NCBI GenBank assembly: GCA_030624805.1
Contig: JAUXJL010000153.1
Coordinates: 1-5,692, forward strand
Reading direction: 5' to 3'
Length of the DNA: 5,692 nucleotides
Origin: Acidimicrobiia bacterium
GTDB lineage: Bacteria; Actinomycetota; Acidimicrobiia; Spongiisociales; SHLN01
The notes under the pieces were generated by a model. It did not search any database and was not told where the DNA came from. It was given only the letters and a program-made list of their open reading frames with translations. The position numbers and the translations under genes are program-made. Below are positions 3,912 through 5,692 of the stretch, piece after piece; the stretch's first letter is position 1; the number at the start of each line of letters is the position of its first letter.

Positions 3912-5585
3912 CTAACTTTCAACGCCTCGAACAAACTCCTGGAGCAGCGCCAACCCGACTGGACCGGCCTCGAGCACGTCGGCATGGAATCGCTTCAGAT
4001 CGAAGTCGGCACCCTCTCGGGCCTTGCGCTCCGCCCGCAGGTTGAGGATCACCCGCTCGCCGATCTTGTAGGCGGGTGCCTGGCCGGGCCACCCGAGGTA
4101 GCGGGTCACTTCGGAGACGGCGTAATCGGGGAGTAACCCGGCGTAGTTTGTGAGCATCTCGACGGCGGTGTCGAAGGTCCAGGCCTCACCGGGGTGAAAC
4201 GGCTGATTGTGGGGAATGGAAAGGTTGTGATGCAGGCCGATATCGATAGCCACCCGGCAGGCCCGGAGGATCTCGGATGCCAGCATTCCGAACACGTATT
4301 CGGGCTTCTCGTAATAGCCGAGCTCACGCATGAGGGTTTCTGAGTAGAGGGCCCAGCCTTCGCCGCTGCCGCTGTACCAAACCCACAGCCGTTGCAAGCG
4401 GCTGGTGCGCTCGGCCAAACTCATCTGGATCCCGGTCTGAAGGTGGTGGCCCGGGAAACCCTCGTGGTAGGCGGTGCTCACGTTCTCCCACAATGGGATC
4501 TCGACCTCATCGCCGACAGAGAACCAAACACCACCCGGCCGGGAAAAATCTTGACTCGGCGAGATGTAATAGGCGCCGATGTGAGATCCAGGCGGTGCCA
4601 GCTTGGTCACCACCTGCTTGACGGGTTCGGGAACGTCAAAATGTGAGCCTTCGAGCTCTTGGAGCGCAACGTCCTGACGTTCTTGCATGAGCCTGACGAA
4701 TTCCTCTCGTGAGGCGAGACGGGCGGGATCCGTATTGAGTAGCTCGATCGCTCCACGATGACCGGACCCGGGCTGGATCTGCTCGCTGAGAGTTTCCATG
4801 TCGGCCCGGATCCGCTCTACCTCCGACCACCCCCACTGGTAGGTTTCCTCCACGTCGACTTCCATCCCGAGGAAATACCGGGAAGCGGCCGCATACCGCT
4901 CGGGGCCGACGGCGTCTGCATCTGGAGCCGCCGGCAGATAGGTCTGCTCCAGCCATTCGCCCATCTCGGCGAAAGCTCCGGCCGCAATTTCTGCGCCGAC
5001 CTCGGCCGCCTTCCGTTCGCCTTGAGACGCCCCGTTTTCGGTCATGGTCGGGACAAGCGCTCGTAGCGAAGATTTCTCACCTGCATTTGTGGCGCACTGT
5101 TCAAGGACGCCCAGCACCTGTCGGCGAGCGGCCAGCAGGTTTCGACCCATTCCCGCCTCGAGAGTCGACCGGATATCGGACATGGCCTCAGGCAGTGTGC
5201 TGAGGCGAGTAATCACGGCCTCTCGGCCCTCCGGAGACTCCGTGTCCATTACGTCGAACACCTCTCGCACTTCTGACAATGGACAGGCAAGGGTCCGTAC
5301 CGCTCGATATGCATCTTCGTGGCCGGTACGAGCTTCTTCGAGGTCGACGAACGAGCGGGCCACCTGGGTGGCACGCTGTGCCCACCGGTCGGGGTCCTCT
5401 GGCAATGTATCGATCCGGCGCCTCAGATCACGAAGGTAGTCGAGCCCTGCCTCAAGGCCGCCGGGTGAATAGTCCGACCACAGGTGGTCGTACCCCTCGA
5501 CACCCACGTAGGTGGCCTCGACCGGGTAGAGGGCAGCCAATTCGTCCACCGCTGCATCGCTGAGTTGCCAAATATCCCCTGCCAT
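3912..5585 (-). CDS. DUF885 family protein, putative zinc metallopeptidase
   Basis: A 557-residue DUF885 protein, the usual length for the family. DUF885 proteins are mostly alpha-helical and carry a zinc-peptidase-like HExxxH variant. Here it is YHEGFPGHHLQ (373-383), followed by GEGWALYSETLMRELGYY (408-425), whose glutamates could give the third zinc ligand, then LRACRVAIDIGLHH (440-453) and the C-terminal block YLGWPGQAPAYKIGERVI (496-513). All key residues look intact. No signal peptide or membrane helix is visible, so it is probably cytoplasmic; peptide hydrolysis is the likely but unproven activity. Start: ATG at 5585, forced by an in-frame TAG (5600-5598) five codons upstream. No strong ribosome site is seen. 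Its stop lies about 200 bp before the cobalamin regulator, with no obvious terminator between them, so co-transcription is possible but not indicated. Confidence 0.92.
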   Translation of the reverse strand: MAGDIWQLSDAAVDELAALYPVEATYVGVEGYDHLWSDYSPGGLEAGLDYLRDLRRRIDTLPEDPDRWAQRATQVARSFVDLEEARTGHEDAYRAVRTLACPLSEVREVFDVMDTESPEGREAVITRLSTLPEAMSDIRSTLEAGMGRNLLAARRQVLGVLEQCATNAGEKSSLRALVPTMTENGASQGERKAAEVGAEIAAGAFAEMGEWLEQTYLPAAPDADAVGPERYAAASRYFLGMEVDVEETYQWGWSEVERIRADMETLSEQIQPGSGHRGAIELLNTDPARLASREEFVRLMQERQDVALQELEGSHFDVPEPVKQVVTKLAPPGSHIGAYYISPSQDFSRPGGVWFSVGDEVEIPLWENVSTAYHEGFPGHHLQTGIQMSLAERTSRLQRLWVWYSGSGEGWALYSETLMRELGYYEKPEYVFGMLASEILRACRVAIDIGLHHNLSIPHNQPFHPGEAWTFDTAVEMLTNYAGLLPDYAVSEVTRYLGWPGQAPAYKIGERVILNLRAERKAREGADFDLKRFHADVLEAGPVGLALLQEFVRGVES

Positions 5586-5597
5586 CGACGCCGGACT

Positions 5598-5692
5598 CTA
5601 GTTGACCCCGGCAGGCGGATTTGCAGCCGAAGCCCTATGCCTCGATCCATCCGCAGTTGTGTCGGGTACGGCGTCCGGCATCGTTTGCTCCA
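5598..5692 (-). CDS. Possible 3' end of an unidentified leftward gene (partial)
   Basis: From the right edge a minus-strand frame stays open for 30 codons and ends at the TAG 5600-5598, 12 bp before the DUF885 ATG. The readable part (MPDAVPDTTADGSRHRASAA, then NPPAGVN) is Ala/Pro/Asp-rich and looks like a disordered C-terminal tail, with no recognisable motif. If real, it would place DUF885 second in an operon. It could equally be non-coding leader; 30 open codons prove little in GC-rich DNA. Confidence 0.25.
   Translation of the reverse strand, partial: EQTMPDAVPDTTADGSRHRASAANPPAGVN

Noticed and set aside
3890..3915. Intrinsic terminator after DUF885
   Set aside because: Only a 4-bp CGCC/GGCG stem is available and no T-run follows.
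5044..5439. 131-codon plus-strand open frame opposite DUF885
   Set aside because: Arg/Ser-rich antisense shadow of an intact DUF885 coding sequence.
5586..5692. tRNA gene at the right edge
   Set aside because: A short GGCTGCAAATCC stretch superficially resembles a T-arm, but no cloverleaf arms or acceptor stem can be paired around it.

Overview
The window is GC-rich (roughly 60%), densely coding chromosomal DNA. High-GC codon use, Ser/Thr/Gly-rich lipoprotein linkers, a DUF3179 lipoprotein, a DUF885 protein and a BldC/excisionase-type helix-turn-helix regulator together suggest an actinobacterium, perhaps of the Acidimicrobiia. This is inference from gene style: there is no marker gene here.

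Layout. A UbiG-like SAM methyltransferase (6-797) is the only plus-strand gene. Everything else reads leftward. From right to left: a possible 3' tail of an unknown gene at the right edge (5598-5692), a DUF885 metallopeptidase-like protein (3912-5585), a ~200-bp spacer holding a plus-strand scrap of a family-2 glycosyltransferase and the likely promoter of the next gene, a helix-turn-helix/cobalamin-binding regulator resembling the CarH/LitR photosensors (2875-3708), a ~180-bp structured repeat block (2698-2875), a DUF3179 lipoprotein (1476-2675) and a small lipoprotein (950-1483) that overlaps it by 8 bp.

How the genes may work together. The two lipoproteins are translationally overlapping and both carry export signals with a lipidation cysteine, so they probably form one cell-surface unit. 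The cobalamin-binding regulator keeps the Trp-His...Glu-His cap-domain motif and the base-off histidine of light-sensing CarH proteins, but has a different type of DNA-binding domain. Its targets are not evident. The methyltransferase and the DUF885 enzyme look like independent housekeeping or accessory functions.

Most worth a second look: (1) the small lipoprotein frame continues for 51 protein-like codons beyond an in-frame TGA and ends in a CTAG shared with the methyltransferase stop; (2) a block with imperfect terminal inverted repeats holding four tandem ~23-bp palindromic units; (3) the hybrid BldC-like/CarH-like regulator; (4) the orphan WELIVVNDGSTDET glycosyltransferase relic. No complete new defence or mobile system is visible.
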